A program made the translations under genes and the position numbers. The notes under the pieces are model-generated. The model was not told the origin of the DNA. It saw nothing but the letters and a program-made list of their open reading frames with translations, and ran no database searches. This document shows positions 1-7,447 of a DNA stretch of 32,088 nt, piece by piece; within the stretch, counting starts at the first letter, position 1; every line of letters starts with the position of its first letter. Source of the DNA: CAZUCU01 sp964618845. GTDB lineage: Bacteria; Patescibacteriota; Minisyncoccia; Phycocordibacterales; JAACPR01. The stretch covers positions 1-32,088 of the forward strand of contig CAZUCU010000005.1 in the NCBI GenBank assembly GCA_964618845.1, read 5' to 3'.

Positions 1-133
1 AAATCAGAAATACGAAACTCCAAACCCGTGTTTCTGATTTCTAATTTCGTATTTCAAATTTGCTTGCCCCGAGCTTTGTCGAGGAGTTTCGTATTTCGAA
101 TTTTTAATTTCGTGCTTTTACTATTTCGTGCTT
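1..133. repeat. Word-repeat island downstream of gyrB
   Basis: This stretch is made of short A/T-rich words such as gaaatcagaaa, ttcgtatttcg and gtgcttc, first in the A-rich sense and then in the T-rich sense, so parts can fold back. It holds a 20-base GC-richer unit at 67-86 (ccccgagctttgtcgaggag) that recurs inside gatA at 17544-17563. The same vocabulary appears at 9222-9252, 12361-12482, 13915-14035, 17510-17600, 24418-24480, 27295-27545, 27970-28085 and 29041-29210. No gene is seen here. Confidence 0.85.
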
Positions 134-1945
134 TTAAATATCAAGTTCCGCCAACTTTGCATTTGAAACAATAAACGACTTCCTTGCAGGAACATCGGTT
201 CCCATCAACATATCAAAAACTTTATCAGCTTCCACGGCATCCTCAATAGTAACTTGCTTTAAAATTCTATTATTTTGATCCATGGTGGTTTCTTTCAGCT
301 CATCAGCATTCATTTCTCCCAAACCTTTGTATCTTTGAATTTTAAACTTCAAAACTTTTGTTTCCAAGACTTCAGCTTCATTTTCATTTTTAGGCTCTGA
401 ATCTTCAGGCTCCTCTTGATCATCATCGGGAGACTCCTTCCCAACGATTTTCTTTTTCTCTTCATCAGAATATGCATAATGAATTTCTTTTCCTTTAGTG
501 ATTTTGTAAAGAGGTGGAAGTGCAATATACAAAAATCCCCCATCTATAATTGGCCTGAAATATCGATAAAATAATGTCAGAATAAGAGTTCTAATATGAG
601 CGCCGTCGACATCTGCATCTGTTGCAATTATGATTTTGTGGTATCGGAGTTTAGTTAAATCAAAAGTTTCTCCGATTGCTGTTCCAAGCGCAACAACTAA
701 ATTTTTAACTTGTTCAGAAGAGAGCATCTTATCAAGTCGTGCCCTTTCAACATTCAAAATTTTTCCTCGAAGTGGTAAAACCGCTTGAGTTCGTCTGTCC
801 CGACCAGTTTTAGCAGTACCACCTGCGGAATCTCCTTCAACAATAAACAATTCTGATTCGCTTGCATCTTTAGTTTGACAATCAGCAAGTTTTCCAGGAA
901 GAGTCATTCCATCAAGGGCGCCCTTTCTAAGGATTGAATCTTTGGCCGCTTTTGCTGCTTTTCGAGCACGTAGCGCAAGATTTACTTTGCCAATTATTGC
1001 CTTTGCATCATCTGGATTTTCTTCAAAAAATGCAGAGAGCGCTTCACCAAAAATTCCCTCCACAGCACCACGCGCCTCTGGAGAACCTAATTTTGCTTTT
1101 GTCTGTCCTTCAAACTGAATATCGGCCATTTTTACCGAAACAACAGCGGTAATTCCTTCCAAAACATCATCTCCAGTAAAAGAATCCCCGTCTTTTTGAA
1201 GTTTATTATTTTTGGCATAATTGTTAATTACACGNNNNNNNNNNNNNNNNNNNNNNNNNNNNNNNNNNNNNNNNNNNNNNNNNNNNNNNNNNNNNNNNNN
1301 NNNNNNNNNNNNNNNNNNNNNNNNNNNNNNNNNNTTTACAAGATAGGCTTGCTGACGAACATGATTTACTATTTTGTTAAAATCAAATTCTATTTCCTTA
1401 AATATTTCAATATCTGGTTTAAAAGAGATTATCGTTCCTGTCATCTTAGATTTGCCAATTTGTTTTACTAACTGTTTCCTTTTGCCCTTGCTATATTCTT
1501 GTAAATAAATTCCACCATCTCGATGAACCTCTGCAATAGTATGTTCTGACAAAGCGTTAACGACAGATGCACCAACACCATGAAGACCCCCAGAGACTTT
1601 ATAACCAGATTTTTCGCCACCAAATTTTCCTCCAGCATGCAAGGTCGTCATAATAGTTTCCAAAGCAGATACTTTGGTTTGTTTATGTTTATCAACCGGG
1701 ATTCCTCTACCATTATCAGCAACTCTTATATAATTCCCCGGAAGTAAAACAATTTCCGCCCTGTCAGCAAAACCACCCATTGCTTCATCACGTGAGTTGT
1801 CAAAAATTTCCCAAATTAGATGATGAAGTCCATCACTACTTGTTGTACCAATATACATTCCGGGTCGTTTCCTTACGGGTTCGAGCCCCTCTAAAACAGA
1901 GATTTCATCTGCGCCATATTTAACATTACTTTGTTTTTTTGCCAT
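134..1945 (-). CDS. gyrB: DNA gyrase subunit B, interrupted by an assembly gap
   Basis: GyrB is the ATPase subunit of DNA gyrase, which introduces negative supercoils. The GHKL ATPase fold is visible at the N-terminus: EIFDNSRDEA, then VADNGRGIPVD, then GGLHGVGASVVNALS. The TOPRIM domain follows with IVEGDSAGGTAK, PLRGKILNVE and ATDADVDGAHIRTLIL, and the C-terminus has IQRYKGLGEMN. A run of 100 N covers the transducer domain, where about 90 residues normally lie, so the real protein should be near 650-660 aa rather than 603. The C-terminal region contains an acidic insertion (about DDDQEEPEDSEPKNENEAE) before the tail. The ATG at 1945 has a TTAGG stretch a few bases upstream. ParE is a paralogue alternative; GyrB is preferred from overall similarity. 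Confidence 0.95.
   Translation of the reverse strand: MAKKQSNVKYGADEISVLEGLEPVRKRPGMYIGTTSSDGLHHLIWEIFDNSRDEAMGGFADRAEIVLLPGNYIRVADNGRGIPVDKHKQTKVSALETIMTTLHAGGKFGGEKSGYKVSGGLHGVGASVVNALSEHTIAEVHRDGGIYLQEYSKGKRKQLVKQIGKSKMTGTIISFKPDIEIFKEIEFDFNKIVNHVRQQAYLVXXXXXXXXXXXXXXXXXXXXXXXXXXXXXXXXXXRVINNYAKNNKLQKDGDSFTGDDVLEGITAVVSVKMADIQFEGQTKAKLGSPEARGAVEGIFGEALSAFFEENPDDAKAIIGKVNLALRARKAAKAAKDSILRKGALDGMTLPGKLADCQTKDASESELFIVEGDSAGGTAKTGRDRRTQAVLPLRGKILNVERARLDKMLSSEQVKNLVVALGTAIGETFDLTKLRYHKIIIATDADVDGAHIRTLILTLFYRYFRPIIDGGFLYIALPPLYKITKGKEIHYAYSDEEKKKIVGKESPDDDQEEPEDSEPKNENEAEVLETKVLKFKIQRYKGLGEMNADELKETTMDQNNRILKQVTIEDAVEADKVFDMLMGTDVPARKSFIVSNAKLAELDI
1235..1334. other. Assembly gap of 100 N inside gyrB
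   Basis: Exactly 100 N. Unlike the other two gaps in the window, its flanks are not duplicated, so sequence is truly missing. The flanking protein ends at QQAYLV and resumes at RVINNYAKNN; the GyrB family normally has about 90 residues between these points, while 100 N gives about 33 codons. The frame stays open across the gap only by chance. Confidence 0.95.
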
Positions 1946-2027
1946 ATTTATACCTAATATTCTAACAAATTTATATTAAAAATTCAAATCAAAATAGCTC
2001 GTTTTAACCTTATTTTTGGCTCTAAAA

Positions 2028-2600
2028 TTACCATTCTACAAAAATAGTTAGTCCTTTCCAAAATTCTTTAATTTTTTCTATTGAAACACCAATTGGATCT
2101 TTTTCTTGACCCTTTCGTTGAGGATCGTTTACAAAAAAACTATCATCATTATATCCAACAATTAAAATTAGATGGTCACCTTGATTATCTCCAAAACCAG
2201 GTTTTACTGAAATCAAAACAGGAAAACCTAAATCAATTGAATTTTTTATTTTTTGAATTCCTAATTCTCGAAATTTTCTAGTTTGCTCAATATTTTCTTT
2301 CCCCTGTTTTTTTTCTAAATCAATTTCATGAGACTTAAATTCTTGTCTATACGCCAAAACTCCATTGTTTCTTAAAACCCTTACCAAAGTTTCGTGATTC
2401 CAACCCGCAGTCTCTGTGCCTCCAACGATATATCCTTCCCTGATTAATTCATCTAAATTTCTATTACCTTTTCTCGCATAATCCAAAATCATTTTTACAC
2501 AAACAATTCCGCAAGAATTATGTGTGTATTCTTTCTTTAAAACATTGTCTTTCTGAGACAAAAACGGTACATCTAATTTTTTCATAAAATCATCAATCAT
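2028..2600 (-). CDS. C39-like cysteine peptidase family protein
   Basis: The protein resembles the Peptidase_C39_2 family of papain-fold proteins. The nucleophile is likely the first Cys of NSCGIVCVKMIL, with the His in GDHLILIVGYND and the Asp in FFVNDPQ completing the triad. No signal peptide or membrane segment is visible, and there is no ABC transporter next to it, so it is not a typical bacteriocin-processing C39 domain; its substrate is unknown. The ATG at 2600 lies two bases past the pheT stop; a TTG at 2615 would overlap pheT, and a further ATG (MKKLDVPFL) lies at 2585. The close spacing suggests co-transcription with pheS-pheT. It neighbours another papain-like domain, the NlpC/P60 insertion in PheT. 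Confidence 0.75.
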   Translation of the reverse strand: MIDDFMKKLDVPFLSQKDNVLKKEYTHNSCGIVCVKMILDYARKGNRNLDELIREGYIVGGTETAGWNHETLVRVLRNNGVLAYRQEFKSHEIDLEKKQGKENIEQTRKFRELGIQKIKNSIDLGFPVLISVKPGFGDNQGDHLILIVGYNDDSFFVNDPQRKGQEKDPIGVSIEKIKEFWKGLTIFVEW

Positions 2601-2601
2601 A

Positions 2602-4953
2602 TTATCGTATCTCAAACCCTTCTTTAGCTTTTAATTCTTCATAAACTTTGTTCATAATTTCCCCAACTTCTTCATCATTTAGAGTTTTTTCATTTGATTG
2701 AAATACAACTCTGACAGCAAAAGATGTTCTTCCTTCTTTTTCAAAAACATCAAATAATCTTTTGGTTCGTAGAAGTTCTCTGGAGTATTTTTCTACAATT
2801 TCAAATATATCATCTTGATTCCCTTTCCCATTTTTTATCCAAACAGCAATATCTCTGGACACAAAAGGATATTGAGATAATTTTTGATATTTATGATTAT
2901 AATTAAAATCTAACTTAATCTCTTCATTTATATCAATTTTTTCAATCAAATCAGTAAGTTCAATTTGCACAAACTCATCTTCATCTTTTATTTTTAAATC
3001 CTGAATTTTAAATCTTAAATCTTCCTGAAGTTTTGCAATAATTTCTCGCAAAATTTCTCCTGTTTTTGGTTTTTTGAGATTTTTATTCTTTACACCCAAC
3101 CCCAATACAAGAGTTTCAACACCTTTTGGAAAAACTTTTCCAATTTCATAAATCTGAACTCTATCAATTGCGATTAAATCTGCATTATAATGCCCCATTG
3201 TAAGTGCTTTCATAATTCCTTCCTCAATTGAAATTCTTAAATAATTTTTATCTTTGGCCAATGCTTTCAAGATTTTTACATCACCATTATCTGCAAAAGA
3301 AGATGTATAAACTTCAGAAAAACCTAATCTCTGCAATACTGATTTAATTTTCAAAATAGCAAAAGCCTCTTGATTAGAATTTTTTACTGGTTTTAAATTT
3401 TTAATTTCTTTTGATTCGATATTTTCGTAACCATAAATTCTTCCAACTTCTTCGATAAGATCTGCAGAATTTCGCAAATCCATTCTCAAATCTGGAATTC
3501 TAACAGCAAATCTCATTTCGTCTTTTTCTACTATCCTCCTGTATGCAACAATATTTTTGAAACTTTCACTTGTCTCTAATTCTTCTTCTATAACATGACC
3601 GATTTTTCTTGTTGAATGAATAATTTTTCCATTATCAATATACATACCAACATGATCTACTCCTTTTTCAAATTTATTCCCCGGAATAAAATTCACGGTA
3701 TCATATCTAATATTTCCATTTTCGCTATTAGAAAAAATTAAATCTCCGGGTTCCAAATCATCTTTAGAAACTTCTTTACCAAAAAATAATTGATCAATTG
3801 TTAATCTTGGAATTGATTTGCCTCCGTGTGCATAAACATAAGCAGTCAAGGTACTACAATCAAAAGACTTTGGTGCATCATAAGTCAAACTTGGAAAAGT
3901 ATTATGAGGAGTATTTAAATGTTTTTTTATTTCTTCTGTTACAAATTCTTTTGTATTAAGATATTGATATTCAAATCCTAATTTATCAAAAATATTTTTC
4001 ACTTCTTCTAAAGCTAAATTCAAACCAAGCAAATTATTAATTTCCTCAAGAGAAACACCCGTGTAATATGGACTCGCCGGTCTTGGATAAATATCAACAA
4101 CATTTGAAATTTCTACATTAGGTCCACCGTATTTTAGTAAAAGTTCTGTAGCTCTATTCATGGCTATTTCTGTCAGTTCTGGCGTAATACCAATTTCATA
4201 TCTTTTAGAAGATTCAGTGGAAATTCCAATTTTGTTTGAAGTTTGTCTAATTTGAGATGCAAAAAAATTGGCGCTTTCCAAAATTAAATTTTTAGTATTA
4301 TTATCAACCTCTGCTTTTTTACCACCTTTTATTCCAGCAATTGCAATTGGCTCACTATCCGCAATTACACAAGTGTCATCATCAAATTCAACAAAATTAT
4401 TATCAAGTGTATCCATTGATTCCCCAATTTTGGAAGTTCTGGCAGAAATTTTTGTTCCTGTAAGTTTATCTTTATCAAAGGCATGCATCGGTTGACCTAA
4501 TTCAAACAAAACAATATTTGTAATATCAACAACATTATTTATAGATTTCTCGCCCAATGATTCCATTTTCTTTTTGAGATCTGGGTTTGAATCTGCGACT
4601 TCCACATTTCGAACCTCTCTAAGCATATATCGAAGACATCTTTTGTCAGAGATTTCTGCTTGAAAATTAGTATCAAAACTTCCTTGCTGGAATTTTGGAT
4701 TCTCATATTTAAATTCTAAATCACAATTAATCGCAACTTCCTTTGCAATTCCAACATGACATGCACAATCATGCGCTCTGTTTGGAGTAATTTTAACATC
4801 CAAAATAAAATCATCTCCCCTCTCTTCAACACCCTCAACCTCAAAACTTCTCGTGTTCAAAACATTAAAAATTTCCTGTGGGTTTAGCTTATCCCTTTTC
4901 CCTTCTCCCTTTTCCCTAATATATTCTTTTAACCAATTATAAGAAACTAACAT
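2602..4953 (-). CDS. pheT: Phenylalanyl-tRNA synthetase beta subunit with an inserted NlpC/P60 domain
   Basis: This is the beta chain of the PheST tetramer that charges tRNA-Phe. The order seen in 783 residues is: a short N-terminal B1 piece (LVSYNWLKEYI) that runs directly into EVEGVEERGDDFILDVKI, with no EMAP/OB tRNA-binding domain; the B3/B4 editing domain, about 100-270 (INNVVDITNIVLFELGQPMH); the first half of B5, about 298-328; an NlpC/P60 peptidase domain, about 330-478; the second half of B5 (IPDLRMDLRNSADLIEEVGR, 487-506); the catalytic-like core; and the C-terminal anticodon-binding FDX-ACB domain, about 685-783. Word-like repeat peptides sit at about 14-22 (KGEGKRDK) and 647-656. 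It starts 3 bases after the pheS stop. The PheT assignment is firm; the function of the inserted domain is unknown. Confidence 0.95.
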   Translation of the reverse strand: MLVSYNWLKEYIREKGEGKRDKLNPQEIFNVLNTRSFEVEGVEERGDDFILDVKITPNRAHDCACHVGIAKEVAINCDLEFKYENPKFQQGSFDTNFQAEISDKRCLRYMLREVRNVEVADSNPDLKKKMESLGEKSINNVVDITNIVLFELGQPMHAFDKDKLTGTKISARTSKIGESMDTLDNNFVEFDDDTCVIADSEPIAIAGIKGGKKAEVDNNTKNLILESANFFASQIRQTSNKIGISTESSKRYEIGITPELTEIAMNRATELLLKYGGPNVEISNVVDIYPRPASPYYTGVSLEEINNLLGLNLALEEVKNIFDKLGFEYQYLNTKEFVTEEIKKHLNTPHNTFPSLTYDAPKSFDCSTLTAYVYAHGGKSIPRLTIDQLFFGKEVSKDDLEPGDLIFSNSENGNIRYDTVNFIPGNKFEKGVDHVGMYIDNGKIIHSTRKIGHVIEEELETSESFKNIVAYRRIVEKDEMRFAVRIPDLRMDLRNSADLIEEVGRIYGYENIESKEIKNLKPVKNSNQEAFAILKIKSVLQRLGFSEVYTSSFADNGDVKILKALAKDKNYLRISIEEGIMKALTMGHYNADLIAIDRVQIYEIGKVFPKGVETLVLGLGVKNKNLKKPKTGEILREIIAKLQEDLRFKIQDLKIKDEDEFVQIELTDLIEKIDINEEIKLDFNYNHKYQKLSQYPFVSRDIAVWIKNGKGNQDDIFEIVEKYSRELLRTKRLFDVFEKEGRTSFAVRVVFQSNEKTLNDEEVGEIMNKVYEELKAKEGFEIR
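3520..3966 (-). other. NlpC/P60 peptidase domain embedded in PheT
   Basis: Residues about 330-478 of PheT do not belong to any synthetase domain. They carry the NlpC/P60 hallmarks in order: SFDCSTLTAYVYAHGG with the nucleophile Cys366; SIPRLTIDQLFFGKEV; LEPGDLIF at about 400-407; VDHVGMYIDNGKIIHST with His434 and His446. All three catalytic positions expected for the family (Cys, His, polar/His) are present. The insertion splits the B5 domain between KLGFEY and the FAVRIPDLRMDL segment, and both halves remain in frame. The family normally cleaves peptidoglycan stem peptides; here no export signal exists. Confidence 0.9.
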
Positions 4954-4956
4954 AAA

Positions 4957-5649
4957 TTAAAACTGATTAACCACCCTTAAATCTCCTGTATACAAATCTC
5001 TTACATCATCCATACCATGTCTCATCATTATCAATCGATCAATTCCAACCCCAAAAGCAAAACCAGTAAATTTATTACTATCAATTCCAACAGCATTCAA
5101 AACATTTGGGTGAACCATTCCTGCGCCCAAAATTTCAATCCACTTATCTCCTCCCCTTTTTTTCATATCAACTTCAAGCCCCGGTTCGACAAAGGCAAAA
5201 TAACTGGGTCGAAGCCTAATTTCAAAATCTTCACCAAAAATTTTCTTCACAATTGCATCCAAATAAAATTTTAAATTTGCCATAGAAATATTTTCTCCAA
5301 CTACAAGTCCCTCTATTTGGTGAAACTGTGCCTCGTGAGTTTTATCCGTTGCTTCATTTCTAAAAACTTTACCTGGAGAAATAATTGCAAACGGCGGTTT
5401 ATTTTTTTCCATAAATCTAATTTGAACACTTGATGTGTGAGTTCTAAGTAATTTGCTATTTTCCAGCCAAAAAGTATCTTGCATATCTCTCGCTGGATGA
5501 TCTTGGGGAATATTCAACGCATCGAAATTATGCCACTCATCCTCCATTTCTGGCCCCACAGCATAAGTAAAACCCATAGATTCAAACAACTCAGCTAATT
5601 CCTTTATAATTCCCGTCACAGGATGCAAATGCCCAATCTCTTTATTCAT
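4957..5649 (-). CDS. pheS: Phenylalanyl-tRNA synthetase alpha subunit, short form
   Basis: The catalytic alpha subunit of PheRS. Seen: GHLHPVTG at the start of the core, EDEWHNFDALNIPQDHPARD, class II motif 2 (FRNEATDKTHEAQFHQIEG), and motif 3 (FGVGIDRLIMMRHGMDDVRD). The chain ends 3 bases before pheT, so the two are an operon. It lacks the N-terminal coiled coil that usually contacts tRNA-Phe, and PheT also lacks its OB domain, so this synthetase is reduced at both tRNA-contacting ends. I start at ATG 5649 (MNKEIGHLHP); a GTG at 5715 would add 22 residues without recognisable similarity. The 5716-5809 upstream stretch has no clear Shine-Dalgarno sequence. Confidence 0.92.
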   Translation of the reverse strand: MNKEIGHLHPVTGIIKELAELFESMGFTYAVGPEMEDEWHNFDALNIPQDHPARDMQDTFWLENSKLLRTHTSSVQIRFMEKNKPPFAIISPGKVFRNEATDKTHEAQFHQIEGLVVGENISMANLKFYLDAIVKKIFGEDFEIRLRPSYFAFVEPGLEVDMKKRGGDKWIEILGAGMVHPNVLNAVGIDSNKFTGFAFGVGIDRLIMMRHGMDDVRDLYTGDLRVVNQF

Positions 5650-5750
5650 AAGGCTTATTCTATTATTTTTTGACTTTAAATACAAACTTAATCTTGGGCC
5701 TGTATAAATTAACACCTAATTTTAACTTAGGAGAAATTTATAAAAAATTA

Positions 5751-5805
5751 AATTCCCAAATTACACCACAAAAATTTTCAAAACATGGTGTCTAATCCGA
5801 TGTCT
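5751..5805. repeat. Direct repeat copy A flanking the MazF-like gene
   Basis: About 55 bases beginning aattcccaaattaca match 6348-6402 at about 42 of 55 positions, in the same orientation. The two copies bracket the small-RNA-like unit at 5810-5900 and the MazF-like gene. They may be the scar of a duplication at insertion, or a shared upstream signal for the minus-strand genes on their left. Confidence 0.6.
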
Positions 5806-5809
5806 TTAA

Positions 5810-5837
5810 TTGACTTTTGAAATCAGTTTAATATAAT
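5810..5837 (+). promoter_or_regulatory. Strong sigma70-type promoter on the plus strand
   Basis: A -35 box TTGACT (5810-5815) and a perfect -10 box TATAAT (5832-5837) are separated by 16 bases. It points rightwards, against the neighbouring minus-strand genes, with expected start near 5844. The only thing downstream before the terminator is about 60 bases without an ORF. The same TTGACTTTT plus 16-base spacing layout recurs at 25511-25538. Confidence 0.7.
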
Positions 5838-5843
5838 TTAGAT

Positions 5844-5900
5844 ACTACAGTTGGGATTTCCCAGGTAAAGGCCACCGCGTCAAACGCGGTGGCCTTTGTG
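5844..5900 (+). ncRNA. Putative short RNA between a promoter and a terminator
   Basis: The predicted transcript starts about 7 bases after the TATAAT box and ends at a strong terminator, giving roughly 55-60 nt with no ORF. Upstream of the terminator it has a small hairpin with arms TGGG and CCCA around an ATTT loop (5852-5863). It lies antisense-free in the gap between pheS and the MazF-like gene. Function unknown; it could also be a spurious promoter in front of a terminator that really serves the MazF-like gene on the other strand. Confidence 0.45.
5867..5900. terminator. Strong GC-rich terminator hairpin
   Basis: Perfect 13-base arms aaaggccaccgcg (5867-5879) and cgcggtggccttt (5885-5897) around a 5-base loop, followed by gtgttt on plus. 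Because the arms begin with AAA and end with TTT it can act in both directions: for the plus-strand short RNA and for the MazF-like gene, whose stop is at 5902 on minus. Confidence 0.85.
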
Positions 5901-5901
5901 T

Positions 5902-6288
5902 TTAATTAGTTATTAATTTTATATAAGCATCTAAAATTTTTTTTACTTCTTTTAAATAAATTTCACCTATTCCCTTTGTTAATCTTTTCGTATCAACTGG
6001 CCTTATTTGATTCAAAATAACTTGTTGTCTTATACCAAAAATATTTACATCAAAATACCAATCGCCTTTGTGTAATTGAGTAGTCAAAGGTGCTACTAAA
6101 ATTATTTGACCAGAAAATTTTTTAATTACTATCACTGGTCTTTGGAAATTATCTCCTCTTCCATCTTGTTCAACTCCAATATTAATTCCAAGATTACACC
6201 AATATACCTCACCAAGTTTAACAGGAGCTCTTTTGTCGTAATCTATTTTTTTCTTCTTTTCATTCCATTCATCAAAATTTTTATTCAT
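5902..6288 (-). CDS. MazF/PemK-like growth-inhibitor family protein (solo toxin)
   Basis: The core resembles the MazF/PemK/Kid endoribonuclease fold: GEVYWCNLGINIGVEQ, then NFQRPVIVIKKF, then ILVAPLTTQ, and VILNQIRPVDTKRL near the end. These correspond to the strand carrying G-x-V-x-x-V/C, the RPVVVI strand, the PLT segment and the Q-x-R-x-V/I-D segment of the family. No antitoxin gene sits upstream (PEGA protein) or downstream (pheS), so it is either unpaired, controlled from elsewhere, or no longer toxic. A hexamer TAAAAT lies 7 bases before the ATG at 6288, consistent with a leaderless start. It is followed by a strong terminator and bracketed by 55-base direct repeats, suggesting it is an acquired cassette. 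Confidence 0.82.
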   Translation of the reverse strand: MNKNFDEWNEKKKKIDYDKRAPVKLGEVYWCNLGINIGVEQDGRGDNFQRPVIVIKKFSGQIILVAPLTTQLHKGDWYFDVNIFGIRQQVILNQIRPVDTKRLTKGIGEIYLKEVKKILDAYIKLITN

Positions 6289-6347
6289 CAGATGGATTTT
6301 AACAAAGAGATATTAAATTTTTATTAAGAAATAGTTAAAAAATGATA

Positions 6348-6402
6348 AATTCCCAAATTACAACACAGAAATCTTCAGAATAAGGTATCTGGTCTCGTGT
6401 TT
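6348..6402. repeat. Direct repeat copy B flanking the MazF-like gene
   Basis: Second copy of the 5751-5805 repeat, about 76 percent identical by eye. It lies upstream of the MazF-like start and its last two bases fall in the stop codon of the PEGA gene. Confidence 0.6.
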
Positions 6403-7402
6403 ATAAAGCCAATTCAAAGAATGAGCCCTTGTCTTTAATTAATAGATTTCCATTTTGAGAGATTTCAAAATCTAAATTATCTCCAATATAAATTTTTTGG
6501 ATATTTCTTTGTGATCGGGAATCTACTTCTACAGCATAAATTCCATTATTCACTAAAACTATCCAAACATCATTTCTTCCAGGTAGATATTCAAACTTTT
6601 TTATTTCATCCCCCCAATCCAAAATTATTTCTTCATTACACAATCTATCTTCCTCACCACCGCAATAATAATATGGAATACTTTCATTTTTATCTATCCA
6701 ATACAAAACAATATTACCATTTTGAAGCCAGGAAATTTCATTTGATGTCTCTACCAAATTTTTTAAATCTTCAGGATCTTCTATACCCAATTCTTCATAA
6801 TAATCAGGCAAGTCTTTTTCTTTTGTCGAAGTGGCAGTACTTGTCGATCTAACCAATTCTGGAATTTTTATTTCATATGGATTTTCATCCTCAAATAAAG
6901 TTATAATATCAATATATTCTTGATTCTCAGGAATAATTCTTCCGGTCGCTGTTTTTTTGATTTTTGTAAAACCAGAAATTGGGCTCGAAACACCATTACC
7001 TTCACTATCAAAAAAAGGAAAAACTTCTCTTTTTTCAAATTCATTTGGCAACATTAATATATGACCCTCAGAAACCAAACTTGGGTAAACATAAATATCT
7101 TTAATCCAACTTTGATAACCATCTTTATTAATTTCGATCTTGTAATATTGGTTTGGTTTTAGTTTTTGTATTAAGATATTTCTAAATATATTACCATTCT
7201 CTTTTATATATTTTCCGTTTACAAATACACTAACATTAGATATTTCTGAATGTACATAAATCCCCCCAGTTTTAACAAAAGAAAAGGCATCATCAAGTCT
7301 ATAACCCAACGATAACATCAAAATCCATGGACCCAATATTACAAAAACAAAAAACATCCCCAGTAATATTATTTTTCTTTTATTTTTGCTTATTGGTTTC
7401 AT
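6401..7402 (-). CDS. Membrane-anchored PEGA domain protein
   Basis: An N-terminal membrane helix (about residues 10-31, IILLGMFFVFVILGPWILML) is followed by a PEGA-type domain at about 45-117: GGIYVHSEISNVSVFVNGKY, then KLKPNQYYKIEINKDGYQSW and YVYPSLVSEG. The remaining 210 residues resemble irregular beta repeats (SWLQNGNIVLYWID, WIVLVNNGIYAVEVDSR) that may form a propeller-like outer domain. The protein is probably anchored in the cytoplasmic membrane with its body outside. PEGA domains are usually extracellular and of unknown binding function. It ends just where direct repeat B begins; a 45-base gap separates it from the upstream glycosyltransferase, so the two may be co-transcribed. Confidence 0.75.
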   Translation of the reverse strand: MKPISKNKRKIILLGMFFVFVILGPWILMLSLGYRLDDAFSFVKTGGIYVHSEISNVSVFVNGKYIKENGNIFRNILIQKLKPNQYYKIEINKDGYQSWIKDIYVYPSLVSEGHILMLPNEFEKREVFPFFDSEGNGVSSPISGFTKIKKTATGRIIPENQEYIDIITLFEDENPYEIKIPELVRSTSTATSTKEKDLPDYYEELGIEDPEDLKNLVETSNEISWLQNGNIVLYWIDKNESIPYYYCGGEEDRLCNEEIILDWGDEIKKFEYLPGRNDVWIVLVNNGIYAVEVDSRSQRNIQKIYIGDNLDFEISQNGNLLIKDKGSFFELAL

Positions 7403-7447
7403 AATCTAATTAATCAAAATAATAATTTTATAAAATTATTCACTACC

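Noticed and set aside
934..1152. Plus-strand ORF inside gyrB
   Set aside because: Shadow of the GyrB coding strand, as are the other antisense ORFs within large genes.
3520..3966. NlpC/P60 insertion as an assembly chimera
   Set aside because: No N run, no duplicated 55-mer and no repeat words at either junction, and the frame is kept on both sides; not fully excluded without reads.
5650..5715. GTG start of pheS adding 22 residues
   Set aside because: The added residues have no family similarity, and the ATG at 5649 directly precedes the conserved GHLHP segment.
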